A DNA stretch of 64,000 nucleotides from Onchocerca volvulus (GCA_000499405.2 HG738137.1:16665601-16729600); one strand, 5' to 3'. Counted from the stretch's first letter, positions 1-13,611 are shown. Notes: a model not told the origin generated them from the letters alone. A program made the numbers and translations.

Positions 1-54
1 AAAATTTTTGATTCAGCTTAATTTTCTTCCAATTTTATTGAAATTATCACTCAC

Positions 55-1145
55 CAATAAAATATGCAAATTAACGGTTAAACTATTCATTAAAGCTACT
101 TCGGTTCGTTGGGCTCCAACCAATTCGGCAATACTATTCAGTATTGATTCATCACTTTGTGCCCACGCCAATGGTTCTTGTAAATGTCCAAAAACACCCC
201 TAAAATTAATCAAAATGAAATGAAGCAATAAAAATTTCATAATTTTTTCCATTGGTCTAATTTTTCGTAAATTTTATGAGGAAATCATTTTTTTTTTTTA
301 TTTCTCATTAAATTTAGGCTTGGACATCTGATCGAAAGAGAGATATATGCTTGAAGTTAAAGACTGGATGTAAATCTGAAAACATCACATGTAATCCAGA
401 AGATGGAGAAATTTCTTATAACAATATATACTTACATGTTGGCCCATTTCTCAAATTGTTCATCCATAAGACGTTTCGTACCTTTTGGCATTAATCCTAA
501 CGAATTACCACACATATAGATGGCATCTTCATTAGCATTTACTAATAATAAGTCAACTGTAAAAAAATATAGTTTATTACTACTAATGATAACATTTAGA
601 ACAAACTCTGCACATTTTATGAGAATAGCATAAAACAGCCCTAATAAAGTTAACAGCCTAATATCAGTAGGAAAGTAGAAGTCAGATTAAATTTTGATTT
701 TATCGGATTAAATTATTGTGTAGTATAGTTTGATCAGTGATCAGTGTTAACGGAAATATCTTATAAAATTTTATAAAATTGTGATAAAGCTATTTGGTTA
801 CTTCTATCTGTTTTTCAATTTTTTGCTACCAATCTGTGTAATTTTTTTTTCGAAAAATTGACCCTATAACCATAAGATGACATTTTGATATTCGTTTTTT
901 GAATATCAAAATATCCAAACTCACAAATATGAAACTCATCATTTCATTCAAAATTGTAAAGTTGAAAGTTTTTTCAAATAAAATAACTCACCATACGGTA
1001 AAGTTTTCATTTTCGGATAAGCAAATTCATTGCGTAGAAATTTCAATGGATCTGCATCATCCAATGCTTCGGCAAGATCAAATGAAGTAAGATCTGATAT
1101 GCCGATATCATGAGCAATACGTTGTAAATGAATTTGAATTTCCAT
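55..1145 (-). CDS. kynureninase, 5' part (cut by window edge)
   Basis: Kynureninase is a PLP enzyme that cleaves kynurenine or 3-hydroxykynurenine to anthranilate or 3-hydroxyanthranilate plus alanine. Three exons are visible: 1145-992, 556-436 and 199-55; all junctions are GT/AG and phases fit. Seen: the family's N-terminal signatures [13 protein letters not shown] in exon 2, then [11 protein letters not shown] and [19 protein letters not shown] in exon 3. The PLP lysine lies in the missing 3' part. The start ATG at 1145 is preceded 12 bases upstream by a TTTTCAG acceptor (AG at 1159-1158) with no exon to pair with, so a spliced leader is probably added there. The FLYWCH gene lies upstream on the same strand, which allows an operon. 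Identity is firm; exon limits are my own reading. Confidence 0.88.
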
Positions 1146-1371
1146 TCGTTTACTTCTCTGAAAATATCATCGAAATAAAGTTTCTTTTTCTGAGAGAAAA
1201 AAAAAAAACCTTTTTTGATTGCAAAATTTTATGACTTTTCGCGAAGTTTATATCAAATAGTATCAGCAATTTTCATACAAACCGGCACATGCAACACTCC
1301 CTAAACGCAACGTTTGTTCCCTTTATGCAAAACAAGTTTAACTATCATTTCAGTTGGTCATTTGGTCATTA

Positions 1372-1372
<1 letters not shown>

Positions 1373-1423
<51 letters not shown>
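1373..1423. repeat. poly(A) tract, 51 bases
   Basis: An uninterrupted run of A on the plus strand lies between the kynureninase and FLYWCH genes; on the gene strand it is poly(T). Similar shorter runs of A or T recur across the window, for example near 4489, 22808, 33492, 38876 and 58289. Lengths in an assembly are unreliable. Confidence 0.95.
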
Positions 1424-1424
<1 letters not shown>

Positions 1425-1536
1425 GAAACAATGACATCCTAAATTGAGATTAATATGAAAAATCAAAAATATCTTTATGTTCTTAAAATTAACTCTCATA
1501 TAGTTAATTAAAAAATAATGAAAAAAAAAAAATGAC

Positions 1537-4500
1537 TCATTGAAAAGTTATTAAAAAGCGGATAATCAAACTTTTAAAAAAAAGATATCGTATAATAAAT
1601 CTACTATCTAATGTCTGAAAAATATCTCAGAAGTAAAAATCGATTAAATCATCTGAGAAATGAAAACAATTAAAAAGGAATATCAATTTTAATATAAAAT
1701 CTATTCATATTTATCCACTCAAAAAAAAAAGAATATTTGGAAAAATATTTTGAAAATGATTAACCGAAGGCTTAAAAGGACATTCCATTTTTTCTTCCGA
1801 TATATCGGCAAAAAGCGATTGCAACATCGAAAGTTCAAGTTTTCTATCTTGATCTTTACTTGTCCTTGATTCGTCAATATCATCATTAGCATGTATATCG
1901 TTAGATTTTTGGAGTTCAATTTCTTTGAATCCTTCAAAAATAGGTCAACACTGAACTAACTATCTAATTGAAATGTAGGTGTGTAATAACAAAATTTGAA
2001 TTTGAATTTGTGATGAAATATTTCTCTCAGATGTTTGATCATGATAAAAAGACAAGTTTAGCTAATTAAATCAATAATCGATCAATTAAATAGGTTGACA
2101 TAATAAAGTTTCATTTTGTTCATACATTTTTTAAATCAATCATGCTATCTTGCACTAAACGACCAGACAATACTGAAACTGAAATAGCAAAAATCACAAG
2201 TTTTACCTCCAGAGGGAGTGAAAAGAAATTGTAATTGTCCGGCAGTCTGTAAAAGATCACTAATCGAACAATTCCCTTCGCTTGATCCTGAAGTTGAGGC
2301 AACATTGCTTGAATCATAACTTGATGAAGCAAGATTTAAGCTTTCTTCCAGTAATTTCTGCGTATGACGTCGCTTTCGACTGATGACACGTTGCATTGAG
2401 CCAAGTTTCGGTAAACCTAAAACTTGGACATGTAGAGAGATCGGTAAATTATTCGAGCTGGTAAATTAAAATGGCTCAGTGTAAGTTCAGATTAGTTTCA
2501 CGATACATAATCAAGAATTGAGAATTACAAAAAAGCCTAGCAAGCAAAAGTGATAATAAGTAAGCCAAAATATTTATTTAGGCCAAATTTTTTTTTTTTT
2601 CAACAAATATCAATATTTTTATGCGAAAAATGGCTTTAAAAATGATTGTGTAAAATGAATAGATGGTAGGAATTTCTAATTTTCCAAATCATCATAATTT
2701 TAGAAAATTATAAAAAAAACAAATAAAACATTGTAGAAATGAAAGGAGTATGATTATTTCTCAAATTACTGACAATCTATATAAATAAAAAATGTAAATA
2801 TTCGTTATTATTTGCCGAATAATATTTCAATTTCATCATTGATTGATTTGAAAATTTGATACTAATTTTGAAGCATCTGAATAAATGCTGCTTGTTTTTT
2901 TATAGATATACCTATTTTTTTTTTTAACCTATCACACTTATGACAGGTAAAAGTAAAAGAACAGATTAAATTTTTGGATCATGCTTACTTTCAGCATTAT
3001 TCATTTTTACACAACATTTCAAGTTCATCATCGATTGATTTGAAATTTTGATAGAAGATTGTATTCGAATAGGAGCGTGTTTAAGAATTCTTGAAGATTT
3101 AAAATTTTTTGAATAAACAGATATTTAAATTTTTAAATTTCATATGGATGGATCATAAGCTTTTTCGTATGACGCTAAAAAATACGCAACATCATATTCT
3201 ACAATGTAGATTTGTCATCGAATAAGACATTGTACTATTATTCGGAATTGTTTTGTTCAGATGGCGCTAAAATTCTTCAAATGGCACTAAAATCTGCAAA
3301 AAGTTACCGGAAGATCCAGCAAATGATGCCAAATGAACAGCTTCATGATATAAAAATTTTGAACTATTTGTTGGATCTTCAGCAGCCGCATATAGTCGTG
3401 CTTTTAATATATCTGCGACAACTTTCAATGGATTTGGCGGATGTGAATGTGCGCTATACATCTAAAAATAATTGACAACTAATAAGCAGATACAAACAAT
3501 GATATTTTGGACAATCAAACAAAATTGTATTAAAACAAATTACACAACGGATGATCTATTTGGGTTTGCTTTACCAAATATAATAACTTCCGTATCACAA
3601 TACGACAACTAAGCAGAATTTCTTCTAAATTGCTTAGGCTTTCATTGCAATGCTAATGAAATGTAAGAAGCAGATAATTTGCGAATTCTCTTCTTATAAT
3701 TTGCAAATTTGCGAATTTTTTTTCTTTTTTTTTTTTTGTAATTTACGAATTTGGATTATCTATCTGAATTTTTAGTTTTGATCGATTTAACTTTACAATA
3801 AATAAATGTTAGCTTTTTTGAAATTTTAATATTATTTAATACTCATTTCCTTACTACTAGTAACATTTAATTTAACAAGCTATTGTAATTTACAAATTTG
3901 CGGGAAAAAAAAAGAAAAAAAAAAAGGTAGCTAAAGAAGTTATAATACTTAATTTTGAAATTCTCTACATTCTTCCTCAATAATGCTCAATTTGTCATGT
4001 TATCATTGATCAATTGCAATGCCATACAACTCTAGAACATAAATGGTTTCAAACCCAGTCGTTTGAATGGAAGAATGTTCAGGAGAACGTTGAACTTTAC
4101 ATCGAGGGAATTTTCGGTCATGCGAACTCGACCACTACATTTGTATCCCGGTTTTTTGCTCATTTCACATCGCCATAATACATACTTCTGATGTCGCTTA
4201 TCCAAATTATACAAAAATCCTTCATATGCCAATTTTTCGAAACCTTTTTTTGAACGAAAAATTTGAACGCCTGAATCTGGTGTCATCTGAAGTACATATA
4301 CATCGCTTTTTTATGGATGAGAAAAAATAACTATGAAAGAATTATAATTGAAGAATGATCATATTTTCATTTTCTCATTTCTTTCAGTCAAAATTAGCCA
4401 TTCGCTATTCGAATATTTTACTTTCATTAATTTATGCTTATAAATTTCACTCATCATCAAGATTCTTGTGAATTTTTTGGCAGTCTTTTTTTTTTTTTTT

Positions 4501-4865
4501 TTTTTTTTTTTTCAACTATGAATTCAATTTTAACTTTCCAAAAAAAAAAAAAGAATATAAAAAAAAAAAAAAAATTGTGAAAATTGCAGCAGAAAAAAAA
4601 AAACCTTCAACATAAAGCTTTCAACAATTCCAAATTTGGGTAAATCACCATTCTCCATATTTGGCTCTTCCGTTTTACAAATTATACTTGATTTCGCTAC
4701 ATTAACATCATTTTTGTTGATATTCGATTCTACTATTTTTAATCCATTACGATTTTTTAAGTTAGCTGTATCGTTAGTAATTAAGTCGATTTCTTCTTGA
4801 TCATTTTCATCTGATGATTGTTGTTTACAGGTTGATGTTCCAACCAATTGCGATAATAAATCCAT
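1537..4865 (-). CDS. FLYWCH-type zinc-finger protein
   Basis: Probable DNA-binding regulator. Exons 4865-4605, 4286-4101, 3461-3308, 2416-2207 and 1931-1765 join in phase. The last exon either reads on to a stop at 1672-1670 or splices to 1614-1537, which has a strong TTTTTCAG acceptor and a stop; I favour the latter, about 351 residues. The FLYWCH finger starts near residue 88, with the Phe/Tyr-rich run, then YVLWRC, a second Cys 12 residues on, and a split HSH at the start of exon 3. In C. elegans this family includes FLH and PEB proteins that bind promoters; orthology here is not established. The N-terminal 87 residues are acidic and Ser/Asn-rich, and a short basic patch (RKRRH) follows in exon 4. 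The frame stays open upstream of 4865, so the true start could be earlier. Confidence 0.72.
2776..3140. repeat. dispersed repeat, two degenerate partial copies
   Basis: Lies in the large intron of the FLYWCH gene. It begins with TCTATATAAATAAAAAATG, continues with the GATTGATTTGAAAATTTGATA block, and reaches a small palindrome AACCTATCACACTTATGACAGG near 2928-2950 read as a short stem. A second partial copy of the middle block follows at about 3015-3100. Related copies occur near 5760, 30184, 56830, 62500 and 63190. Confidence 0.6.
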
Positions 4866-6479
4866 ATCGTAATTCTCTTTAACTCTTTCGCTAAATTTAA
4901 GATACGAATAAGGAATGAATGAAATCTTTTTTTAAAAATAAAATAAAATTAGCAAGTTAAATAAAAGAATTGCGTAATGAAGATTGAAAGGAAGGATAAA
5001 AAAGAAAACTACTAGAATCATTCAAGTAACTTTCCGGAAATTTATTAGCAAATATCAAACCGATTACTTTTCTATTTGATGATTTATATTGCTTGCAATA
5101 GCTAAAGTGCGAATCGTTCTATTCTCTATCTTTTTTTCAATAATAAAAAAAAAAAAAAAAAAAAAGCATATCCAGAATTTCAGAATGTTCCGAAAAAGGA
5201 CAACGAAACTTAAAGATAATAAAAAAAGAAAAAAACTAATAACTAATTTTTACTTTCTTAGAATAAAAAGAAGGGGAAAAAAAAGAAGAGAAATTTATCA
5301 TTTTCATTAATTCATAAAAGTTGAAGTAAAAATGATTAGCAATGCTATTTCAATAATTGTTTGAAATCTAAATTTCCTTCATGATCCCATATACAAAATA
5401 TGAAATTTGAATTTAAATAATGAATTGAATGGGAAAAATCTTGAAAATTATAGCAAAAATGGAAGATAATTACATTAAGTTGATTAATCAGGAAAAATTT
5501 AGTTATCATTTCTTCCTTTCTATATTTTTGCAAACAAAAAAAATTTTTTTTTTCTCTTTTTTAATTTGAAATTACCAGCAATTTTTCATTTGTTACCTCT
5601 ATCTTCAATTGTATATTGTCATGATGAAATTTCTAAGAGCCATCAAAAACCTACGGAGAATTTCATCAGTTTAGAATGAATCATCGTGATATAATTTGAT
5701 AAATTTATGGAAATAAAAATTTAAATGAAATTTAAGTTTTTTTTTATTACTAACTTTAAATTTCCGAAATTTCTTCATTAATTGCTTTGAAATTTTGATA
5801 TAACATTGCATTCGTTCGAATGGGCGCTTGTTTTTTTTTTTTTTTTTTTTTTGTTTTTTACACCTACTTTTTTTTTTTTTTACCTGTCATACTTGTGACA
5901 AGTAAAAGTAATATTAAATATATTATTATTAAAAATTGCAAAATAATCCAAGCAAGCAAAATTCTCTTGGCAATACACAGGTTAATTTAGCCTAAGCCAA
6001 GCAGACTTTCTTTTTTTTTTGACATATATCAGTTAATTTAGCCTAAGCACAAGCAAAACTTCTTGGCCAATATGTGCTCATTTAGCCAAATCTATTAGAT
6101 TCGGTTAAGTGAAGTTTAGCTAGGCTCATTCATCCATATTTTCGTATTTCAACTTTTCCAAAAAAAGAAAAAAAAATTGAGGCAAAGTCATTGAAGGGGA
6201 AAGTTTCTAAAGTAAACAGCCAAGTAATTCTCCGGGAAGTATTATTTATATATATAAATCTGTGTGTTTGTGTGTGTATGTTGTGTACATTTTATTTTCA
6301 AGGAAGGATAAATTGCTCCATATGATCGGTGACCTTTGTCATCTAGAAGAGATATGAGAGAGAGATTATTTATGCAGCAAAGAGAAGAAGATGAGAGAAT
6401 CGCAAATCGCAACGAGGAATAATAGAAAGATAGGAAAAAAAGGAATTTGAAGAATGAAAATTTTTCAAGTACTTTCGGG
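4866..6479. other. intergenic, repeats only
   Basis: No gene is supported here. It contains A/T homopolymers, one copy of the dispersed repeat (about 5755-5915, with the block TTGCATTCG...GGGCGCTTG and the palindrome ACCTGTCATACTTGTGACA), and a TG-rich run near 6260-6290. A short minus-strand open exon-like piece at about 5645-5610 ends in GAG|GTAAC, but I could not join it to FLYWCH with good splice sites. Confidence 0.5.
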
Positions 6480-7270
6480 GGAAGAGGGGATGCGAAGCAA
6501 AAGGATGTCGTAAAATTCAGCGCGTGTCGTAAAATTTAACGTAGAAACATTTTACGTCAAAATATTCCGTTTCGTAAGTTATGATAGAAAACGTTTAGAT
6601 AATTAACACGTAAATAAACGTATGAAGTCACGTAGACAAATTTTGGAGAAATATAAATAATAACATTATACGAAATTCATTCTCATTCTCGAGCCGTCAG
6701 TTGCCGTTGTCGTCAGTTGGCGTTTAAACTAAACTATTTCGATGAAGTGCTGTTGTGCCGTATTGTCACCCTCCCTCCTCCCTCCTCCCTTCCCCCACAT
6801 TTTGATGAACTTTTTCGCCTCCGCCCTTTTTTCACTCCTAACCCTCTCAATTTATCCTACTCTCTCTCTCTCTCTCTCTCAATCGGTTACCACCAACGAG
6901 CGATGTTTTGACAACAAAATTTCAATCATTTTCCACCTTCCCCCGCTCCTCTTCAACCCCCCCTCCCCCTTCCCCCGTTCCTCTTAAATGATCGATTTGT
7001 CGATATTGGACGAATGGTCGATTTGTCACTCTTCAACTAACTAACCCTCTTCTTCATCCATTATTTCTTCCTCCAGCTCTGCCCTCTTTTCTCTCATATT
7101 TAAAAAAATTTTTTGACAAAAAAATGTTGCGCCAAATAGTCATCACCAATCTACGCCGTAACATCCATTTGCGTAAAACGTCAAATACGCTTGCAAAATA
7201 CGCTTCAATTATCAGCAAAAGTATATTTTACGTGATACGACGTGTGTTCTCAACGTATGAAATTCCAGTA
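6480..7270. promoter_or_regulatory. CpG- and pyrimidine-rich promoter-like block
   Basis: The base composition changes sharply: C/T-rich runs at 6765-7090, a (TC)n run near 6861-6880, and many TACG/ACGT words on both flanks (for example GTCGTAAAAT at two sites near 6510 and 6530, TTTTACGTC near 6551, and TTTTACGTGATACGACGTG near 7226). Such blocks often mark promoters in AT-rich genomes. No coding exon next to it could be supported on either strand, so the gene it serves, if any, is unknown. FLYWCH, transcribed leftward 1.6 kb away, is one candidate. Confidence 0.35.
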
Positions 7271-10200
7271 TTGTTGAAACGAGCGTGTATTATTGATTAC
7301 TGATTATTTGGAATTGATAATTTACATTAAAAATTCGAATGGTATAAATAAGAGCAATTCGTGAATGCAATTGTAATTTCAATAATTTCGAAATTTTCAA
7401 AAATTTCAACTTTAGATGAAATGGCAATAAACTAGATTTTCCATCTGTAAATTAACAAAATTCTGCAACGATACATCTAATTTTACTGTTCAGCAATTTC
7501 ACAATTAATTACAAGCAGAGAAAAATTTCTGCATAGATTTTTTCTTCGCATGTCATCAATTTTTAGATTAATTAATTAAGAGGAAATTGATGAAAGAGGA
7601 AAGAGTCATCGATTTAAAATTGATTAATTAAGAATGAAGAGAATGGCAAATGATGATATTTCCAATAATGGAAAAAATTTATGTTAGACGACGAATGCTT
7701 CTTACAAAATATATTGAATACTTGAAATAGGCTGCAGTAGCATGCATATTGCATGCATTTTTCGTGCATTTTCATATTTTCAATTATGAATTTCAATTCC
7801 GATCATTTCGATTATTTAAGTGCCAAATAATATTGGATAAACAGAAAGTGACGTATTATATTGAAGTGACAGTGTAAAATTAATCATATTGACAAATAAA
7901 TCTTTTATTTTTGAATGTTCGAAAAGGAAAAGAAAAGAAAACTTTTCATTTATATCATATTTTTCCTAATGGGATCAGATTACTGAAATAATTGAAAACG
8001 CTTTCGATTTCCAATTATTTCAAATGAATAAATTTTAGTCAAAATTCGATACATAAATATTCCATTCCATGAATATTCATCAGATTTAGCATTTCTTGTT
8101 CCATCGTTATAATTATTCTATTAATGAAAAAAATATGATAATATCGCCTACCGTATTACTTTTTTGATATGGGTAAAAGAAAAAAAAAACGGATCTTTTA
8201 CTGATATAATTGCAAAATTGATAACATTAAAGATTTCCAAATTAATATTTATTACAATTCAAATAATATATCTTTACCGCTCTCAAAAAAAAAAAAAAAA
8301 AAAAAGTAAAAAAAAGAAAAGAAAATTAAAGATTATTTTGTGTACAACGAAAAAATGCAATTTAATAACACCTGAACAGGTATTATGAAATGTTGGAAGT
8401 TAAATTTCTTAATCATAGCTGTAAACATTGTCAACGTTTCATTGCCTAAAATTTGCAAGTTTATTTATTACAAATTTTGTTGTCAAATATTTGGCGAAAA
8501 CTTTGTCATATTAAAAATTCAGGAATATGAAATAGTGAATTAATTCCAAAAATAAACAAAATAATTTATCGTTATAATTTTATGAATATAATAACAGACG
8601 TATAAGTTACGTCATGCATGAGATTTGCCATCAACGAAATTTAATAATAATTTTATGTGACATAAATGTGACATTTACGATGCGGTAATAAGACCGGTTT
8701 ACTTAAAAAAAATGGAAAATCAAATGATAAATAAATAAAAGTTTGAGTTGAAAATTCCCTTTTTATCCTTATGAATTACATTCATTACTAATGTTGAAAA
8801 TTATAAAATTATATATTTAGTAATTCGTTTTAAAATATTTAATAATTACAATTTATCGTAATTGTTTACCTAAATCGATTCGGATGGAATTTTTATGCAA
8901 AAATTACCAATTAATAAAATTTATTTAAAAATTTATGTTGCTAAAGTTCTATAATTATTTATGTAATACGTATATTCGAATGAAATTTTTATGCACAAGT
9001 AGTATTTATTTCAAATTATACTAATTATTGAAATTGTTTGTATGATTTATTGCAAATATTTTACAATTTAAATATATTCATCAGTTCTAAGAAATATAAA
9101 TTGCTAATTTTTGCGAAAATTATCGCGATTTAACTAAATAAATTAATTCATTACTACTATTTTATATTTTTTCATATCGTTATCTTACAAATAAATTGTG
9201 TTGAATTGAAAAGAAATTATTTAAAAATTACTATTTTTAGATAATCGAAACTTGCAACAATATTAGTGTCAGACATTGAAATATTTCAATTTCATTATAT
9301 TTTAAAGTCACCTTCTTTTGAAATAGAAGGTAAAGTGAAAATTATTGTTAGAAGTTGAAATTGTTATCTAATCTTTTTAAAACTTCTGAAAAAAAGGAAA
9401 ACGATGTATTCATTCATAAACTTCAGTATTTAATTCAAAAAAAATCTTCTGATTTGGCAATGATCTTCTGATCCGATCAAAAAAGTCCTCTGATCCGGTA
9501 GTATCCTGTCCATACAAATTGTTAATTGGAATGCTTTTCTTTGGCTGATCATAAATTCATTTTAAATATTCTTCCATATTGCATATCTACATTCGTATTC
9601 TTTATTTACAAAATTTTTCTGAAATTTCTTTTATTCACAGAATTTCTCTGAATTAGGAAAAGAATTTTGGAATTTTATCTATTATAACGGGTTGCTTTTT
9701 AAATGATTATTTTAATGCAATAAATGGTAAAATATAAGCTGATAATAGTATAAATGACAAGCTGAATTTGAATCACTTAATCTTGAAACATGAATATTTT
9801 CATTTTTTTTCCTATTTTTTTCAAATTGAATTAGTTGAACTATTAAAGATATTTGGCCATTATAAATGATATTTTTACAATGTTTGGACCAAAATTACAT
9901 GAAAATCAAAACTGTCTGCTTGCATTATTAGTATAAATTTTTTTTTTAATTATATGATTCTCAGAAATAATATAAATGAATTTCGTTCTCGAAATCAAAC
10001 TTTTCATGACTACAATATCGGAATAGGCTAAAAACGAATAATCCATTTGAAGATTATAGAGAAAATTATCAAGCATAATAATACTAAAAACGCTAGTTTG
10101 CATGTGCAATTAAAATGTGAAATTCTTTTTGATCATTATGAATCCTAAAAGTAAGATAAGATTTTAAAGAAAAAAAGAAGGAAAGATGCTTTGGAAATGT

Positions 10201-11871
10201 ATGAAAATTATTGAAAAATTGCAATTAATTATGAAATCGCAAAATGAAGATGCGAAAAAACATTATTTGATCGCTAGCAACAAAAAAGAAAAAAAAAATC
10301 TATCAGAATAGCATAATTGCTCATATATTCAATATAGTTTTCATCAAAATTTTACTCTAAGAATTGAAAAATGAAAACCAGAAATGAAGGAAATTAGATC
10401 CGAAAAAGTTTTTTTTTTTTTTTTTTTTTAACGATAAAGATATCTATTATTGATATTGTCTCTGTTTCGGTATAGGAATAAATTTTCAGTCAAAGTCAAA
10501 TATTTAATTTGCTTAGATGATATGTAAGATGTGCAATTGAAAACTTTTGAGTAAATAGCTGAAAATTGTACGAATCGTTGCAATCCCATAGAGCTAGCAG
10601 TAATGTCTTCTTTTTATTTTAAGTTTGTTTCTCTTTATGTAATTTAAACTGCTAACAAAAGTTTGTTGAAATCGAAAGATGTACATTATAATCCTGAAAG
10701 AGATACACTCATATCCATCATCAAATCAATTCATTAATAAAAATTTGCTATTAATTCTGATGATTTTGCATGCAATATTTTTTCAAACTTATTTTAAAAA
10801 ATCTTAATATATTGCGTGTTTCAGTTCCATTTCATTCAACTTGGATAAAGTACTCAGAGCATCACAGAATCTAGCTATTAGTTAGGCTAAAGATATAAAT
10901 TAATTTAAGCCTACTTTTTTCTCATATTTAGCATAAAATCGGAACTTGATTAAAGGAAAAAAAAAAGAAGCATGTTATATAGTTTGCAAAAATGAATTTG
11001 TGATGAACAAAATCATTTAATTAAAAAAAAAAAAACAAATTAAACAAAATGTTTCATTTTCAATTTTTTTTATTCTATATCCCAATATATTATTGCTGAA
11101 CCCAGATAGAAAATACTGTTTGGAACGAAAAGTGAGATTTCAACGTCGAAATATTTTAACTATATATAGCAAATAGTACAGTCATTTGAATAAAAAAATG
11201 AAAAGAAAAAAAAAACTGAATATCGGACTTTTTAAATAAAATCCTTTTTCATAGATCAATAATTTAAATCCGTCTTATAAAAACAAACGATCTTTGACAA
11301 CCCAATTTGAAAGCTTAATCAGTCAGCTGTTGTTACAATAGAACTTGAATATATTAGATCGATACAAAAATATTACAATCCCTCAAACTTTACAAACTTC
11401 ATGCACAAAACTTTCAATCCTTCATACAATGATTAGGAAAGTAAAAATTCATATAGCACAATTAAAAACTTAAGGAAGAAATATATTTTATAAACGTTGA
11501 ACTAGACATTTTATCGAGTATGTAGATTGAATAAGTGATAAAAATGAAAAAAAAAAAAAAATGAACGATATTTTGCCAAAAATAACAAAATTTTCGAACC
11601 ATCAAAAAGTTTAATTGCAGGTGATTAAACAGAACGGTTAGTATTGTGGAATTTCTTATTATTTTGAAAAATTTCTAAAAGCCAACGCACAGCTATAACC
11701 GCAGTACAATTATACCATCACTTGAAAACGTGGATGAGAAATATAATAAATACAAATAAAATAAATTCAATATCCTATACTCTGCAATGCATTAATTCCG
11801 ATCTTACAAAAAAAACTATTATTTGTCTTGGACAAACAATCAGAAACTTACTTTCTGCAATTTATCTCACT
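7271..11871. other. 4.6 kb AT-rich intergenic stretch
   Basis: I see no supported gene, RNA gene or mobile element here. It contains homopolymers, short direct repeats such as the TCTTCTGAT/TCCTCTGATCCG words near 9445-9505, and small open frames without splice or start context. Confidence 0.5.
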
Positions 11872-13598
11872 TTAAATATCATCCAATGAAATTTCATCAT
11901 CTTCATCGTTGACATCCAATCTATCACGAGGTAAAAATATATTATAGTGTTGAGGCCAGGAAAAAGCATGCGATTTGAAAGCATCACCGAAACTTTCATT
12001 GGATCTTCTATCAAGTAGAGAAGTAATAATTCGAAGACCAATCTGAACGCAAACAGAAAGTTAAACAATCGATATTTATCATTTATATTTGATTTCCATT
12101 TTAAACTTCTAATTGAAATATTAAATTGAAATGCTGGAAAAGAGTTGTCATTTGTCAGCTTATGTTCTTTTTCACATATTGTGAACTTTAGATTTAAAAT
12201 CAATAAAAATTCACTAAAAATTCTCTATACTAACTGTTACTAATCTTGTAAAATTTTGTCCGTATAAGAAAAAAAGGAGAAAAACTTTAATAACTGAACT
12301 ATTAGATCCAGAATGCCATGTATGGATTAATATCATCTCAAAATATACCATCTTTCATAAATAGTAACAAACGATTAAAAGAGTCTTCAAATTTTTTGAA
12401 AATACATTACTACAAATTTTTATTAATTATTTCCCGCTCAGATTCTATCACTGTCAATTTTCATATTTTTCCGCTCAGATCCTGTCAATTTTCATATTTT
12501 CATATGGCTGGAAAAAAAAGAAAACAATAAAAATAAACAGTTGAATTAATTATTGTTATTCAAAGATAGATTATAACTGGGAATGACTGATTCTTACAAT
12601 AAAAACATTCAAAAACTAAAATATCTAAATGCAAAATAAAAGAACATGGATTATATCGAATCGGATCCAGAGAATACTTTAGAAAAATAAAGACTTGGAA
12701 AATCGCCAGATGATCTCAAAATAATTCATGCTCATTGTGACATCGTATAAATTTGATAATTCGATAGTGAAATCTAACAATTGAATAATAAAGTTCAATA
12801 ATTAGTTTGATAATTAAACAATAAAACGAGATAATCATGATTTAAGTAAAAAGTAATAAGAATTTGACTATTTCAATTTCTATCTTTTGAAATAATATTC
12901 TGTCAATTTAGTTTAACAAGTATTATATTAACAGTTCACACTTAGTTGTTATCTTTCATTATCAAAACTATCAAGTCATTCCGTATCACCTATTTTTCGA
13001 TGATGCAGTTCGAATTACTACTATCTTGACAATTTATTTGTAAGGCTTTGAGCGAGAAATCTAAAGTATTAGCTTTCATTCAGAGGGTTCAGTTTATAAT
13101 TTATTCATTGCTTAAAGTTACTTTGATAATTAGACAATAAAACGATGATAATTTAAACATTTGTCAATAAATATGTCGATGATGAACTAAACAATTATCA
13201 ACAATTATCAATAAAACAATTATCAATACTAAACAATTATGAAACCTAAACAATTATCAATAAAAGCAAAACTTACGATCGCTACGATTAACGTCGCAGT
13301 AATTCTAACATATTTTGTGCCAACATTAATCGGATCACGCATAGACGGAATAGTAACCTGGAAAATGCATTAAAGCATTTTAAGAAAAATGAAGAAACTA
13401 AATTTTAAAAATTAAGGTGAAAGAACAAAAAAAAAATGTATTTCTAAGATAAAATGCATTTTGATGTTAAAAAAAAATATACTTTACATTTTTCGTGACT
13501 TCATGTGTAGAGTTGGCCGTAACAAAACGATAACTGGGAAGGATTCGAACATTTGCTAATCTTACAACTTTTGAACAGCTTGAAGACCAACCGATCAT
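11872..13598 (-). CDS. small mitochondrial single-pass protein, EMRE-like layout
   Basis: Three exons, 13598-13488, 13357-13277 and 12042-11872, all phase 0 with GT/AG borders, encode 120 residues. A spliced-leader-type acceptor (GAATTTCAG, AG at 13613-13612) lies 13 bases before the ATG. Residues 1-32 have several Lys/Arg and Ser and no acidic residue, as in a mitochondrial presequence. One membrane segment spans about 55-74, and the tail is acidic (DVNDEDDE and DD near the end) after HYNIFLP. That order, with the IF(V/L)P word before an acidic tail, resembles EMRE, the small subunit of the mitochondrial calcium uniporter, but the similarity is short and spacing differs. Alternative: another small inner-membrane protein. 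The gene is well supported, the name is not. Confidence 0.65.
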
Positions 13599-13611
13599 CC
13601 TAGAAATATCA

